Assembly: GCA_964023205.1 (NCBI GenBank)
Contig: OZ026834.1
Coordinates: 46,929,029-46,993,028 of the forward strand
DNA length: 64,000 nt
DNA from: Lutraria lutraria
Taxonomy: Eukaryota; Mollusca; Bivalvia; Venerida; Mactridae
Direction of reading: 5' to 3'
Both the position numbers and the translations under genes were made by a program. Shown piece after piece: positions 9,926 through 23,055 of this stretch. Within the stretch, counting starts at the first letter, position 1. Each line of letters opens with the position of its first letter. A model generated the notes under the pieces. It was not told where the DNA came from. It saw only the letters and a list, made by a program, of their open reading frames with translations, and ran no database searches.

Positions 9926-12900
9926 CTACCATAGTCTGCAATGGTTACATGACTGATATTGTATGATAATTCTACCATAGTCTGCAATGGTTACTTGACT
10001 GATATTTTATGATAATTCTACCATAGTCTGCAATGGTTACATGACTGATATTTTATGATAATTCTACCATAGTCTGCAATGGTTACATGACTGATATTTT
10101 ATGATAATTCTACCATAGTCTGCAATGGTTACATGACTGATATTTTATGATAATTCTACCATAGTCTGCAATGGTGACATGACTGATATTTTATGATAAT
10201 TCTACCATAGTCTGCAATGGTGACATGACTGATATTGTATGATAATTCTACCATAGTCTGCAATGGTGACATGACTGATATTGTATGATAATTCTACCAT
10301 AGTCTGCAATGGTGACATGACTGATATTGTATGATAATTCTACCACCATAGTCTGCAATGGTTACATGACTGATATTGTATGATAATTCTACCACCATAG
10401 TCTGCGAAGGTTACATGACTGATATTGTATGATAATTCTACCATAGTCTGAAATGGTTACATGACTGATATTGTATGATAATTCTACCACCATAGTCTGC
10501 TATGGTTACATGACTGATATTGTATGATAATTCTACCACCATAGTCTGCTATGGTTACATGACTGATATTTTATGATAATTCTACCATAGTCTGCTATGG
10601 TTACATGACTGATATTGTATGATAATTCTACCACCATAGTCTGCTATGGTTACATGACTGATATTGTATGATAATTCTACCACCATAGTCTGCAATGGTT
10701 ACATGACTGATATTGTATGATAATTCTACCACCATAGTCTGCTATGGTTACATGACTGATATTGTATGATAATTCTACCATAGTCTGCTATGGTTACATG
10801 ACTGATATTGACATGTATGATAATTCTACCACCATAGTCTGCTATGGTTACATGACTGATATTGTATGATAATTCTACCATAGTCTGCAATGATAACATG
10901 ACTGATATTTTATGATAATTCTACCATAGTCTGCAATGGTGACATGACTGATATTTTATGATAATTCTACCATAGTCTGCAATGGTGACATGACTGATAT
11001 TGTATGATAATTCTACCATAGTCTGCAATGGTGACATGACTGATATTGTATGATAATTCTACCACCATAGTCTGCAATGGTTACATGACTGATATTGTAT
11101 GATAATTCTACCACCATAGTCTGCGAAGGTTACATGACTGATATTGTATGATAATTCTACCATAGTCTGCAATGGTTACATGACTGATATTGTATGATAA
11201 TTCTACCACCATAGTCTGCTATGGTTACATGACTGATATTGTATGATAATTCTACCACCATAGTCTGCTATAGTTACATGACTGATATTTTATGATAATT
11301 CTACCATAGTCTGCTATGGTTACATGACTGATATTGTATGATAATTCTACCACCATAGTCTGCTATGGTTACATGACTGATATTGTATGATAATTCTACC
11401 ATAGTCTGCTATGGTTACATGACTGGTATTGTATGATAATTCTACCATAGTCTGCTATGGTTACATGACTGATATTGTATGATAATTCTACCACCATAGT
11501 CTGCAATGGTTACATGACTGATATTGTATGATAATTCTACCATAGTCTGCTATGGGTACATGACTGATATTGTATGATAATTTTACCACCATAGTCTGCT
11601 ATGGTTACATGACTGATATTGTATGATAATTCTACCATAGTCTGCTATGGTTACATGACTGATATTGACATGTATGATAATTCTACCACCATAGTCTGCT
11701 ATGGTTACATGACTGATATTGTATGATAATTCTACCATAGTCTGCAATGATAACATGACTGATATTGTATGATAATTCTACCACCATAGTCTGCGATGGT
11801 TACATGACTGATATTGTATGATAATTCTACCATAGTCTGCTATGGTTACATGACTGATATTGTATGATAATTCTACCACCATAGTCTGCTATGGTTACAT
11901 GACTGATATTGTATGATAATTCTACCACCATAGTCTACTATGGTTACATGACTGATATTGTATGATAATTCTACCACCATAGTCTGCTATGGTTACATGA
12001 CTGATATTTTATGATAATTCTACCATAGTCTGCTATGGTTACATGACTGATATTTTATGATAATTCTACCATAGTCTGCTATGGTTACATGACTGATATT
12101 GTATGATAATTCTACCATAGTCTGCAATGGTTACATGACTGATATTTTATGATAATTCTACCATAGTCTGCTATGGTTACATGACTGATATTGTATGATA
12201 ATTCTACCACCATAGTCTGCTATGGTTACATGACTGATATTTTATGATAATTCTACCATAGTCTGCAATGGTTACATGACTGATATTGTATGATAATTCT
12301 ACCACCATAGTATGCTATGGTTACATGACTGATATTTTATGATAATTCTACCATAGTCTGCAATGGTTACATGACTGATATTGTATGATAATTCTACCAT
12401 AGTCTGCAATGGTTACATGACTGATATTGTATGATAATTCTATCATAGTCTGCTATGGTTACATGACTGATATTTCTGATAATTCTACCATAGTCTGCAA
12501 TGGTTGCATGACTGATATTGTATGATAGTTCTACCATAGTCTGCAATGGTTACATGACTGGTATTGTATGATAATTCTACCATAGTCTGCTATGGTTACA
12601 TGACTGATATTGTATGATAATTCTACCACCATAGTCTGCAATGGTTACATGACTGATATTGTATGATAATTCTACCATAGTCTGCTATGGGTACATGACT
12701 GATATTGTATGATAATTTTACCACCATAGTCTGCTATGGTTACATGACTGATATTGTATGATAATTCTACCATAGTCTGCTATGGTTACATGACTGATAT
12801 TGACATGTATGATAATTCTACCACCATAGTCTGCTATGGTTACATGACTGATATTGTATGATAATTCTACCATAGTCTGCAATGATAACATGACTGATAT

Positions 12901-14760
12901 TGTATGATAATTCTACCACCATAGTCTGCGATGGTTACATGACTGATATTGTATGATAATTCTACCATAGTCTGCTATGGTTACATGACTGATATTGTAT
13001 GATAATTCTACCACCATAGTCTGCTATGGTTACATGACTGATATTGTATGATAATTCTACCACCATAGTCTACTATGGTTACATGACTGATATTGTATGA
13101 TAATTCTACCACCATAGTCTGCTATGGTTACATGACTGATATTTTATGATAATTCTACCATAGTCTGCTATGGTTACATGACTGATATTTTATGATAATT
13201 CTACCATAGTCTGCTATGGTTACATGACTGATATTGTATGATAATTCTACGATAGTCTGCAATGGTTACATGACTGATATTTTATGATAATTCTACCATA
13301 GTCTGCTATGGTTACATGACTGATATTGTATGATAATTCTACCACCATAGTCTGCTATGGTTACATGACTGATATTTTATGATAATTCTACCATAGTCTG
13401 CAATGGTTACATGACTGATATTGTATGATAATTCTACCACCATAGTATGCTATGGTTACATGACTGATATTTTATGATAATTCTACCATAGTCTGCAATG
13501 GTTACATGACTGATATTGTATGATAATTCTACCATAGTCTGCAATGGTTACATGACTGATATTGTATGATAATTCTATCATAGTCTGCTATGGTTACATG
13601 ACTGATATTTCTGATAATTCTACCATAGTCTGCAATGGTTGCATGACTGATATTGTATGATAATTCTACCATAGTCTGCAATGGTTACATGACTGATATT
13701 GTATGATAATTCTACCATAGTCTGCTATGGTTACATGACTGATATTGTATGATAATTCTACCATAGTCTGCAATGGTTACATGACTGATATTGTATGATA
13801 ATTCTACCATAGTCTGCAATGGTTACATGACTGATATTTATGATAATTCTACCATAGTCTGCTATGGTTACATGACTGATATTGTATGATAATTCTACCA
13901 TAGTCTGCTATGGTTACATGACTGATATTGTATGATAATTCTACCACCATAGTCTGCAATGGTTACATGGCTGATATTGTATGATAATTCTACCATAGTC
14001 TGCAATGATAACATGACTGATATTTTATGATAATTCTACCATAGTCTGCAATGGTTACATGGCTGATATTATATGATAATTCCACCATAGTCTGCAATGA
14101 TAACATGACTGATATTTTATGATAATTCTACCATAGTCTGCAATGGTTACATGACTGATATTGTATGATAATTCTACCATAGTCTGCAATGATAACATGA
14201 CTGATATTTTATGATAATTCTACCATAGTCTGCAATGGTTACATGACTGATATTTTATGATAATTCTACCATAGTCTGCAATGGTTACATGACTGATATT
14301 GTATGATAATTCTACCATAGTCTGCAATGGTTACATGACTGATATTTTATGATAATTCTACCATAGTCTGCTATGGTTACATGACTGATATTTATGATAA
14401 TTCTACCATAGTCTGCAATGGTTACATGACTGATATTGTATGATAATTCTACCATAGTCTGCAATGGTTACATGACTGATATTTTATGATAATTCTACCA
14501 TAGTCTGCAATGATAACATGACTGATATTGTATGATAATTCTACCATAGTCTGCAATGATAACATGACTGATATTTTATGATAATTCTACCATAGTCTGC
14601 AATGGTTACATGACTGATATTTTATGATAATTCTACCATAGTCTGCAATGATAACATGACTGATATTTTATGATAATTCTACCATAGTCTGCAATGGTTA
14701 CATGACTGATATTTTATGATAATTCTACCATAGTCTGCAATGGTTACATGACTGATATTG
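9926..14760. repeat. Satellite array 1: 46/49-bp monomers, about 100 copies
   Basis: The monomer contains GATAATTCTACCATAGTCTG followed by C(A/T)ATGGTTACATGACTGATATT. The basic length is 46 bases (for example GACT at 9951 and 9997); a 49-base variant has ACCACC in place of ACC, and rarer variants carry GACATGTATG, GATATTTCTGAT or GATAACATG. Many monomers contain the dyad ACCATAG-TCTG-CTATGGT. A block of about 1,135 bases (roughly 11410-12545) is repeated almost exactly at 12545-13680; shared rare variants sit exactly 1,135 apart (11551/12686, 11667/12802, 11931/13066, 12471/13606). Every frame has stops, so it is non-coding. Confidence 0.97.
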
Positions 14761-14794
14761 AATTTAATCACTTCTCTTTAAGACGTTGCTTTTA

Positions 14795-14953
14795 ACAGTA
14801 AAATCTGTGAACAAAGGCCACCCATGGGGAAGACAAACTGTGGCGCTTATTGAAAGGTGGTCTATATCTGGATGTCATTTTGTTATAAATAATAACAATT
14901 TCTAAAAGAATAGCCTTTATTTGGAGGTTTCTGCAAGCACAAGTTTGACTGTA
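14795..14953 (+). mobile_element. MITE family M1, copy 1
   Basis: Opens with ACAGTAAAATCTGTGAACAA and closes with CACAAGTTTGACTGTA. It contains the family blocks CATTTTGTTATAAATAATAA and AGCCTTTATTTGGAGGT. The terminal inverted repeats are degraded relative to the copies at 31816 and 39496. It lies 34 bases beyond the end of satellite array 1. Confidence 0.7.
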
Positions 14954-15129
14954 TGAAGAATGTTTGTTTCCTGTATCAAATATTAATTTTGCATGTAGTA
15001 ACTTCAAATCATCTATGCCTAGAAAAGTGTTGTTTTGTTTGATAATTCATGTGTTATATCAACGATATTATTTGTAATAAACTATATGAATATAACTACA
15101 TGCAATTATAATTACCTACACACAGAAAT
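14954..15129. other. Short non-repetitive spacer between satellites
   Basis: AT-rich spacer between the M1 MITE copy and satellite array 2; nothing recognised. Confidence 0.4.
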
Positions 15130-15721
15130 ACGAGAACACTAAGTACTAAAATATGATATCACTGATGTATTAATACACTCAAATATGCCAACACTGGTAT
15201 GAATACACTAAAGTATGACATCACTTATGCATTAATACACTAAAATATGCCAACACTGGAATGAATACACTAAAATATGACATCACTTATGTATTAATAC
15301 ACTAAGATGTTCCAACACTGGTATGAATACACTAAAATATGACATCACTGATGTATCAATACACTAAAATGTACAAACACTGGTATGAATACACTAAATG
15401 TGACATCACTGATGTATTAATACACTAAAATATGCCAATACTGGTATGAATACACTAAACTATGACATCACTGGTGTATTAATACACTCAAATATGCCAA
15501 TACTGGTATGCATACACTAAAATATGACATCACTAATTTACGAATCCACTAAAATATGACGACACTGACGTATTAATACACTCAAATATGCCAATATTGG
15601 TATGAAAACACTAAAGAATGAATTCATTTACTGATATATGAATACACTAAATTTTGACATCACTGACTGGTGTATGAATGGCATCACTGAAATAGGATAT
15701 TCTAAAGCATGATTGCACTAC
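15130..15721. repeat. Satellite array 2a: 62-bp monomers (2 x 31)
   Basis: Each unit pairs two related half-units, TGAATACACTAAAATATGAC and TTAATACACTAAAATATGCC, each followed by a CACTG block. CAACACTGG recurs at 15189, 15251 and 15313, a period of 62. The right end (about 15600-15720) is degenerate. Confidence 0.9.
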
Positions 15722-15782
15722 AGTAGCTAGACAATATGATTATTTGTTTGTTTATGTTGAGTTTTACGTCTCTTCAACAGTC
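15722..15782. repeat. Short foreign insert between array 2a and 2b
   Basis: Contains TTATGTTGAGTTTTACGTCT and CTTCAACAGTCA, which resembles a fragment of a widespread bivalve interspersed element. It interrupts the satellite without similarity to the monomers. Family is uncertain. Confidence 0.3.
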
Positions 15783-18463
15783 ATGACTACACTAAAGTAT
15801 GATTACACTAAATATGACTACACTAAAGTATGATGACATTAAATATGATTGCACTAAAGTATGACTACACTAGATATGACTACACTAAAGTATGATTACA
15901 TTAAATATGATTGCACTAAAATATGATTAAACTAAAGTATGATTACATTAAATATGATTGCACTAAAATATGATTACATTAAATATGATTGCACTAAAGT
16001 ATGATTACATTAAATATGATTACATTAAATATGATTGCACTAAATATGATTACACTAAAGTATGATTTCATTAAATATGATTGCACTAAAATATGATTAC
16101 ATTAAAGTATGATTACATTAAATATGATTACACTAAAGTATGATTGCACTAATGTATGATTGCACGAAAGTATGACTACACTAGATATGACTACACTAAA
16201 GTATGATTACATTAAATATGATTGCACTAAAATATGATTAAACTAAAGTATGATTACATTAAATATGATTGCACTAAAATATGATTACATTAAATATGAT
16301 TGCACTAAAGTATGATTACACTAAATATGATTACACTAAAGTATGATTACATTAAATATGATTACACTAAAGTATGATTACACTAAAGTATGATTACACT
16401 AAAGTATGATTGCACTAAATATGATTGCACTAAAGTATGATTACATTAAATATGACTACACTAAAGTATGATTACACTAAAGTATGATTACACTAAATTA
16501 TGATTACATTAAATATGATTGCACTAAAATGTGATTACACTAAAGTATGACTACACTAAAATATGATTACATTAAATATGATTGCACTAAAATATGATTA
16601 AACTAAAGTATGATTACATTAAATATGATTGCACTAAAATATGATTAAACTAAAGTATGATTACATTAAATATGATTGCACTAAAATATGATTACATTAA
16701 ATATGATTGCACTAAAGTATGATTACATTAAATATGATTACACTAAATATGATTACACTAAAGTATGATTACACTAAAGTATGATTACACTAAAGTATGA
16801 TTGCACTAAATATGATTGCACTAAAGTATGATTACATTAAAGTATGATTACATTAAATATGACTACACTAAAGTATGATTACACTAAATTATGATTACAT
16901 TAAATATGATTGCACTAAAATGTGATTACACTAAAGTATGACTACACTAAAGTATGATTACATTAAATATGATTGCACTAAAATATGATTGCACTAAAGT
17001 ATGATTACATTAAATATGATTGCACTAAAATATGATTACATTATATATGATTGCACTAAAATATGATTAAACTAAAGTATGATTACATTAAATATGATTG
17101 CACTAAAATATGATTACATTAAATATTATTGCACTAAAGTATGATTACATTAAATATGATTACACTAAAGTATGATTACATTAAATATGATTACACTAAA
17201 TATGATTACATTAAATATGATTACACTAAAGTATGATTACACTAAAGTATGATTGCACTAAATATGATTACACTAAAGTATGATTGCACTAAAGTATGAT
17301 TGCACGAAAGTATGACTACACTAGATATGACTACACTAAAGTATGATTACATTAAATATGATTGCACTAAAATATGATTAAACTAAAGTATGATTACATT
17401 AAATATGATTGCACTAAATATGATTACACTAAAGTATGATTACATTAAATATGATTACACTAAATATGATTACACTAAAGTATGATTACACTAAAGTATG
17501 ATTACACTAAAGTATGATTGCACTAAATATGATTGCACTAAAGTATGATTACATTAAATATGACTACACTAAAGTATGATTACACTAAAGTATGATTGCA
17601 CTAAATATGATTGCACTAAAGTATGATTACATTAAATATGATTGCACTAAAGTATGATTACATTAAATATGATTGCACTAAAGTATGATTACATTAAATA
17701 TGATTGCACTAAAATATGATTAAACTAAAGTATGATTACTTTAAATATGATTGCACTAAAGTATGATTACTTTAAATATGATTGCACTAAAGTATGATTA
17801 CATTATATATGACTACACTAAAGTATGATAACACTAAAGTATGATTACACTAAATTATGATTACATTAAATATGATTGCACTAAAATGTGATTACGCTAA
17901 AGTATGACTACACTAAAGTATGATTGCATTAAATATGACTGCACTAAAGTATGATTACACTAAAGTATGATTACATTAAATATGACTGCACTAAATATGA
18001 TTGCACTAAAGTATGACTACACTAAAGTATGGTTACACTAAAGTATGACTACACTAAAATATGACTACACTAAAGTATGATCACACTAACGAATGATTAC
18101 ATTAAATAAGACTACACTAAAGTATAATTGCACTGAAGTATGACTACATTAAATATGACTACACTAAAGTATGATTACACTAAAGTATGATTACATTAAA
18201 TATGACTGCACTAAATATGATTGCACTAAAGTATGATTACACTAAAGTATGGTTACACTAAAGTATGACTACACTAAAGTATGACTACACTAAAGTATGA
18301 TTACACTAAAGTATGATTACACTAAAGTATGACTACACTAAAGTATGATTGCATTAAATATGACTACACTAAAGTATGACTACATTAAATATGACTACAC
18401 TAAAGTATGACTACACTAAAGTATGATTGCATTAAATATGACTAAACTGATGTAGTATGATTA
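15783..18463. repeat. Satellite array 2b: alternating 15- and 16-bp monomers, about 170 copies
   Basis: Core words are TATGATTACACTAAAG (16) and TATGATTGCACTAAA (15) with (A/T)(C/T)(T/A) variants. The ACACTAAA-TATGA core is shared with array 2a, so both derive from one family. Longer-range duplication is visible: a rare GCACGAAAG variant with more than 100 identical following bases occurs at 16161 and again 1,140 bases on at 17301. Non-coding. Confidence 0.95.
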
Positions 18464-19400
18464 TACAAAACACAAGAACTTGACTGCTCTGAGGTATTAA
18501 TACACAGAAATACAAATGTAGTATTCATGTATGTATACACAACTTTTGATACCAGGCATATTTTGCAGGAACCATTACAAGGAGCCAGTCTAGTCTTCAG
18601 GGATCAAATAATTGCTTACATTAAACACGTCTAGTATCACTAACATAACTCCGGGCTTGCACGACGAAGTACTCGTGTACCCAAGCGTTATTTGGTTATT
18701 CGCGTTAGAATGATTATTTCTCAGCGAATGCTATGACATTGAAATAAATGCTTACATCATACATGTCAATTCACAAATTTGCAGGGTTCACAAATCCTGT
18801 AAATTGCTGAAGAAAAATATTTCAGTTTCGTTAAAGAAGTGCGTCTAAAATGAAGAAATTATTAGCCCCATACGATATCAGTAATTCACTTTGATAGTTT
18901 ACATTGCCAGTTTACGCATTGTCGCAGAAAACTTAGTAATTCTCGTGGGTAATTGTTGACAAATAATTTAAATCACCACTCGAGTGTGTCCTTGTTTTCA
19001 ACATAAAATCTCCTCACCGTGTTCGGTAGCATTCATCATTAAACATTAACCGGGTAATTGAATATCGACGCTGACTCAATTTATGTAACAAATAATACAA
19101 GTATACTTGTAGACTGTTAAACGTTCATTCGTCTTCATTTTCTTCCTGGAATTTGAATAATAACACTTTATTACTACGCGGGGGAGTCCTGTAAATAATT
19201 GATACTTGACAAGTCATTATTGGATTATACCAGAGCTTTCTTCTCTGGAGAGCACGTGACAAAATTGGTGTGGTGGGTGTCATGAATGACGGGAAATTGA
19301 TGTCTGATTATGTCACAGGGTTGCTTAATTGTTGGCTCTTGTCCAAACTCCCGCTTTGGGTATATACTCCAAAGGTTATTGATGTATATTAAAACAACAT
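18464..19400. other. Intergenic DNA
   Basis: Mixed-composition single-copy-looking sequence. No exon with consistent splice sites and no RNA gene was recognised. Confidence 0.3.
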
Positions 19401-19613
19401 ACACTGTATAAACCAACCTGGGGGTAAAGGTTATCCTTTGAAAAGACACAATGTGGCCTTTATTCACTGGGTGGCCTTTATTCGGTTATTTTGTTCCTAA
19501 TAACAAATTGCCTTTATTCACTGGGTGGCCTTTATTCGGTTATTTTGTTCCTAATAACTAATTGCCTTTATTCACTGGGTGGCCTTTATTCGGAGGTGGT
19601 ATGTATGACTGTA
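19401..19613 (+). mobile_element. MITE family M1, copy 2, with internal duplications
   Basis: Runs from ACACTGTATAAACCAACCTG to ATGACTGTA. It contains the GTGGCCTTTATTC block several times because a unit of about 62 bases (TTATTTTGTTCCTAATAAC plus CCTTTATTCACTGGGTGGCC) is tandemly repeated. Other copies have a single unit. Confidence 0.65.
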
Positions 19614-19881
19614 CATGGACAGAAATCTGTAGGGCAGATCTCATCTCCTAAATGAACTCAAATATTACCTATCAGCGTTTAAATAACGCTAACCATGTAT
19701 TTCCCCGATTGTAAACTTGGATTTGGACAGAGTCCCTTGGAAATATTCAGCCACTGAATTGAATCTTTCTATTAATAGCCAACACTGTATGTTAAAACGT
19801 TGAACCACATTCATCAATATTATGTGCTTTGGATATGTAAGGACGAGACTTACATTTGAAAAGAATAAAATTGTCCATTTT

Positions 19882-20038
19882 TTTGGAAACTGGACGATCG
19901 ATAGTTCAGCTTCCTATAGCCGTCACTCGCGCGGCGCGCATGGACTGAGATGCGGACCAAACTACTATGTTTTCCCACATAGCTCCAGTGCAAGTCTATT
20001 AAAGTTCAATTTCCACCAGTAGTTTCAGTACTTTGATT
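19882..20038 (+). mobile_element. Interspersed family M2, copy 1
   Basis: Begins TTTGGAAACTGGACGATCG, followed by TCACTCGCGCGGCGCGCATG, and ends TTTCAGTACTTTGATTA. These blocks recur in the same order in nine full or partial copies. Near the ends GGAAACTGAAC and GTTCAGTTTCC are inverted, which favours a MITE-like element over a SINE. Confidence 0.7.
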
Positions 20039-21318
20039 ATTCCACACTCTTAAACAGGTTCAATTTCTCTTAGTCTTAACACCCACTTGAATTAACGACA
20101 AAATGCCAAACATCAGAACTCACCGATATTGGTATACTTAACACATTTTATTTACGGATCAATGTCAGAGTTATTTGCCATTTTGTTCCAGTTATTTCAG
20201 ATTCGCTAGTTGACAATAAAGATGAATTAGTTGATCATGAAAACTGCTGATTTCTTTGTCTATATGTGACACTGAGACCAATATCTGTCTATACAGTATG
20301 TCCCTGAATCATTTAATGGTAAATTGAACTATGTGTTTTATTGTATGACTTATGCGCACTAAAGGATTAATGTAATAAGATCCTATGTCCAAAAATCTTT
20401 ATCTCAAAATTGAGGGGACAGATTTCGTGGGGCCTTAATATTTTTTATAGGTTCCCATGATAGAAAATAATTTATCATGAAATTTAAAAACAAGAATGCC
20501 ATTCTTTTTAGTTGTTTTCCCTTTAAATTTGCATTGAAGTCTTTGGGAGTGGATGTAACCCGTTTAGTAGTGTGAAACAGGGATGCTATAATATTATATC
20601 CCTGTGTGAAATGAATATATATACACGTATAGAACTGTGTTCTGTAAGGTGTTTGATTCCGAAAAATCAAAATATATTACTGCTGTAATAATTCATCTAA
20701 TATGTACTTTCCTTGATCTAATATAAAGTCATTAAATTGGAATCAAACAACATCAGTTTACTGCTGGTTATTCACATCAATATTCATTTAAAGATCAACA
20801 TTAAAATTTGGAATTATGTATTTCCAAAAACAAAAATATGACCTTTTTCTTTTAATTATTGTGTTGAAGACCACGATCCTTCCCCCTCGTGAGAAAAATA
20901 ATACTCTCAAATTCCCTAAACTCGGATCGCACAAAAAACGACCAGGAGATATAGATCTCGGTTTAACGCTAAATAATCCATATTCGATAAGGTTAACTTG
21001 CTCAAATCAATACTGACCACTTATTGGGATTTTTTTCGGCGTAAAGGGAAACAACTAGTTTATCACACAGGTAAAAAATCAATAACGACAGGAGTTGTCT
21101 TTTCATAGGAAAATAGCGTCAATGTTCCGCATGTTTTTCAAAGATTAAAGATAAAAGAACATCCATTTCAATGAAAACTCATAGTAAAAATATGCAGTTA
21201 ATACCAATATAAATCTATTTTTTTTAAAAAGGAAACTACGGGTCGTCATGCAATTTCTTAAGAAATCTATATTTTTCAACAAGGGCAACATCTCTTACAT
21301 TTAAAAAAAATTGTCGTA
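20039..21318. other. Intergenic DNA
   Basis: AT-rich sequence with no recognised gene or repeat. An 88-codon minus-strand frame at 20404-20670 has no recognisable family or splice context. Confidence 0.3.
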
Positions 21319-21326
21319 AAATGAAT

Positions 21327-21449
21327 CAAAGGGGTTTGTCACGAAAAAAAAATCGATTTTTTTTCCATGTAACCCATATAGATATAATTATATATGGGTT
21401 ACATGGAAAAAAAAATTTTTGGATTTTTTTTTCGTGACAAACCCCTTTG
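21327..21449. mobile_element. hAT-type MITE, 123 bp, with perfect 8-bp target duplication
   Basis: The ends are CAAAGGGGTTTGTCACGAAA and its exact reverse complement. The arms remain nearly complementary to the centre (CCATGTAACCCATATA on both sides), so almost the whole element is one hairpin. Both flanks are AAATGAAT (21319-21326 and 21450-21457), an intact 8-bp target-site duplication. An 8-bp duplication plus a CAAAG terminus (family consensus YARNG) points to the hAT superfamily. The arms differ internally by A/T-tract length and a few bases. It has no coding capacity and would depend on a transposase elsewhere. Confidence 0.9.
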
Positions 21450-21772
21450 AAATGAATGAGAGTATCCGACGTGTCACAGAAACACTGGCAATCTGGTAAT
21501 ATTATTTTTATAGTTTTAACATTTTTGTGTAGCATTGAGCAACTGCATGGGTGTTAGGATTCTAATACATTAAGCACAAAAGGTTACTTAATTTGTATTG
21601 TTTTAGACAGGTATAATGTTTTATAAAGCTGTTCGCGACCTCAAACATTTCCCTTTTTTTGTTCAACTTTCAGGTTATAAAAGATAACATAGAACAATGA
21701 GGGGATAATGTTTGTTTTTATTAGTTAAAGTGAATATAGTAAAGAGAAGCGTTTATTACTGTACAATTCTAA

Positions 21773-22155
21773 ATGCCCCGTATCGACAGATCGGGAGTAT
21801 ATTGCTTTTGCCTGTCTGCCAGTTTGTACCAAACTTAAACTCAAAACGCTTCCATTTAAAATGATTAAACCTCTACAGGACCTGTGCATTTTAAGGTCAA
21901 TAGGTCAAAAGTCAAGGTCGCCCGGAGTGGGCATTGTGTTTAAAAGCATCTTATTTTTTATCATAGATTTCACTTCTTATATAATTTATGAACGAATTTT
22001 AACGGAGATAGACCTGTATTTTATTATTAAGATATTAAACTAATCCATATAATGTTTCTTCATTCATTGCTCGGAAACCAAAATCTTAACGGACGGAAGG
22101 ACGGACGGACAGGGGTAACGATGTATGTCATTTCGAATGACGGGGACGTAAAAAT
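21773..22155 (+). repeat. Interspersed repeat (ATGCCCC-GTATC family), copy 2
   Basis: Begins ATGCCCCGTATCGACAGATC and carries CAAAACGCTTCCA, GGACCTGTGCATTTTAAGGT and AGGTCAAGGTCGCCCGGAG, matching 7208-7440 block by block. A GGACGGAAGGACGGACGGAC stretch near 22083 and a closing ACGGGGACGTAAAAA may be its right end, roughly inverted to the left end. The right boundary is tentative. Confidence 0.45.
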
Positions 22156-23055
22156 CAGTCCGTAGAACGAAATGTGATTAATGTCTTTAAAACTAAATAG
22201 ACTTTTAGTTCTTGCAAGCATAATTACGATATACATGCAGTCGAAAAAGGAAGTGATGCAGTTCTTACATTATTTATTTGTTGATATTGATGGTGCTTAG
22301 TAATATTTTGGTTTATTCTAATACCATAAATTATATTGTCATTCTGAAGCAATTATAACATCCTTTTTATGTAAATTTGTTCAGAGATCATTTCTCAAAA
22401 CAAGCATTATGACTTTATATATGTTATAATATAAATAAATAAACTTTGTAAGGACAAAATCGTGTGTTTTGTATTCTCTCCCGTTGTCAGCTCTCTCATT
22501 TAGAACTTTGATGATTGTACGGTATTTCTCACCAAGGTAACTTCTTATACTGTTCTACAACAATATGTATGACAATTGTCCGTAATGCCGACTTTTCCCA
22601 CGGTGACAAATTGTTATTTTTGTATTGAAACTTGAAATCACTTGCTTTAAAGATCCCTTTTTTCCGGAGGCGTGTCTGTACAAGAGCCACACTTGAAACA
22701 TGCCATCCGCAATATTTACCTAGATTTCATTAATTACACTTATAATATCATGTTTAGTACTAATGGAATTTTAATAGTAAGTACCACGACTAAGTCTGAT
22801 CTACACTAGCGGATGATGGAATAACATAACTGACACTAATTTGTTTACTCGTGTTGCTAACAGTGCACGTGCGCCCGTACTTGGTCATTTGGGCGCGTTA
22901 CATTGACTCCTGTTCAACAAATGAGTGTATCAATATTGATAGTCACTACGCAGGCTATTATCGAAGGTATGTACGAGCTCGTATAGGTCACATTGAAACC
23001 TAAACCCCGATTGTATGATTTGCATCGATGTCCCGATTATTTCGCAAGCTTCTTT
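22156..23055. other. Intergenic DNA
   Basis: No gene or repeat recognised. A more GC-rich patch lies around 22860-22920. Confidence 0.3.

Noticed and set aside
9926..14760. Possible CRISPR-like array
   Set aside because: Repeats are directly tandem with no unique spacers, and the context is eukaryotic.
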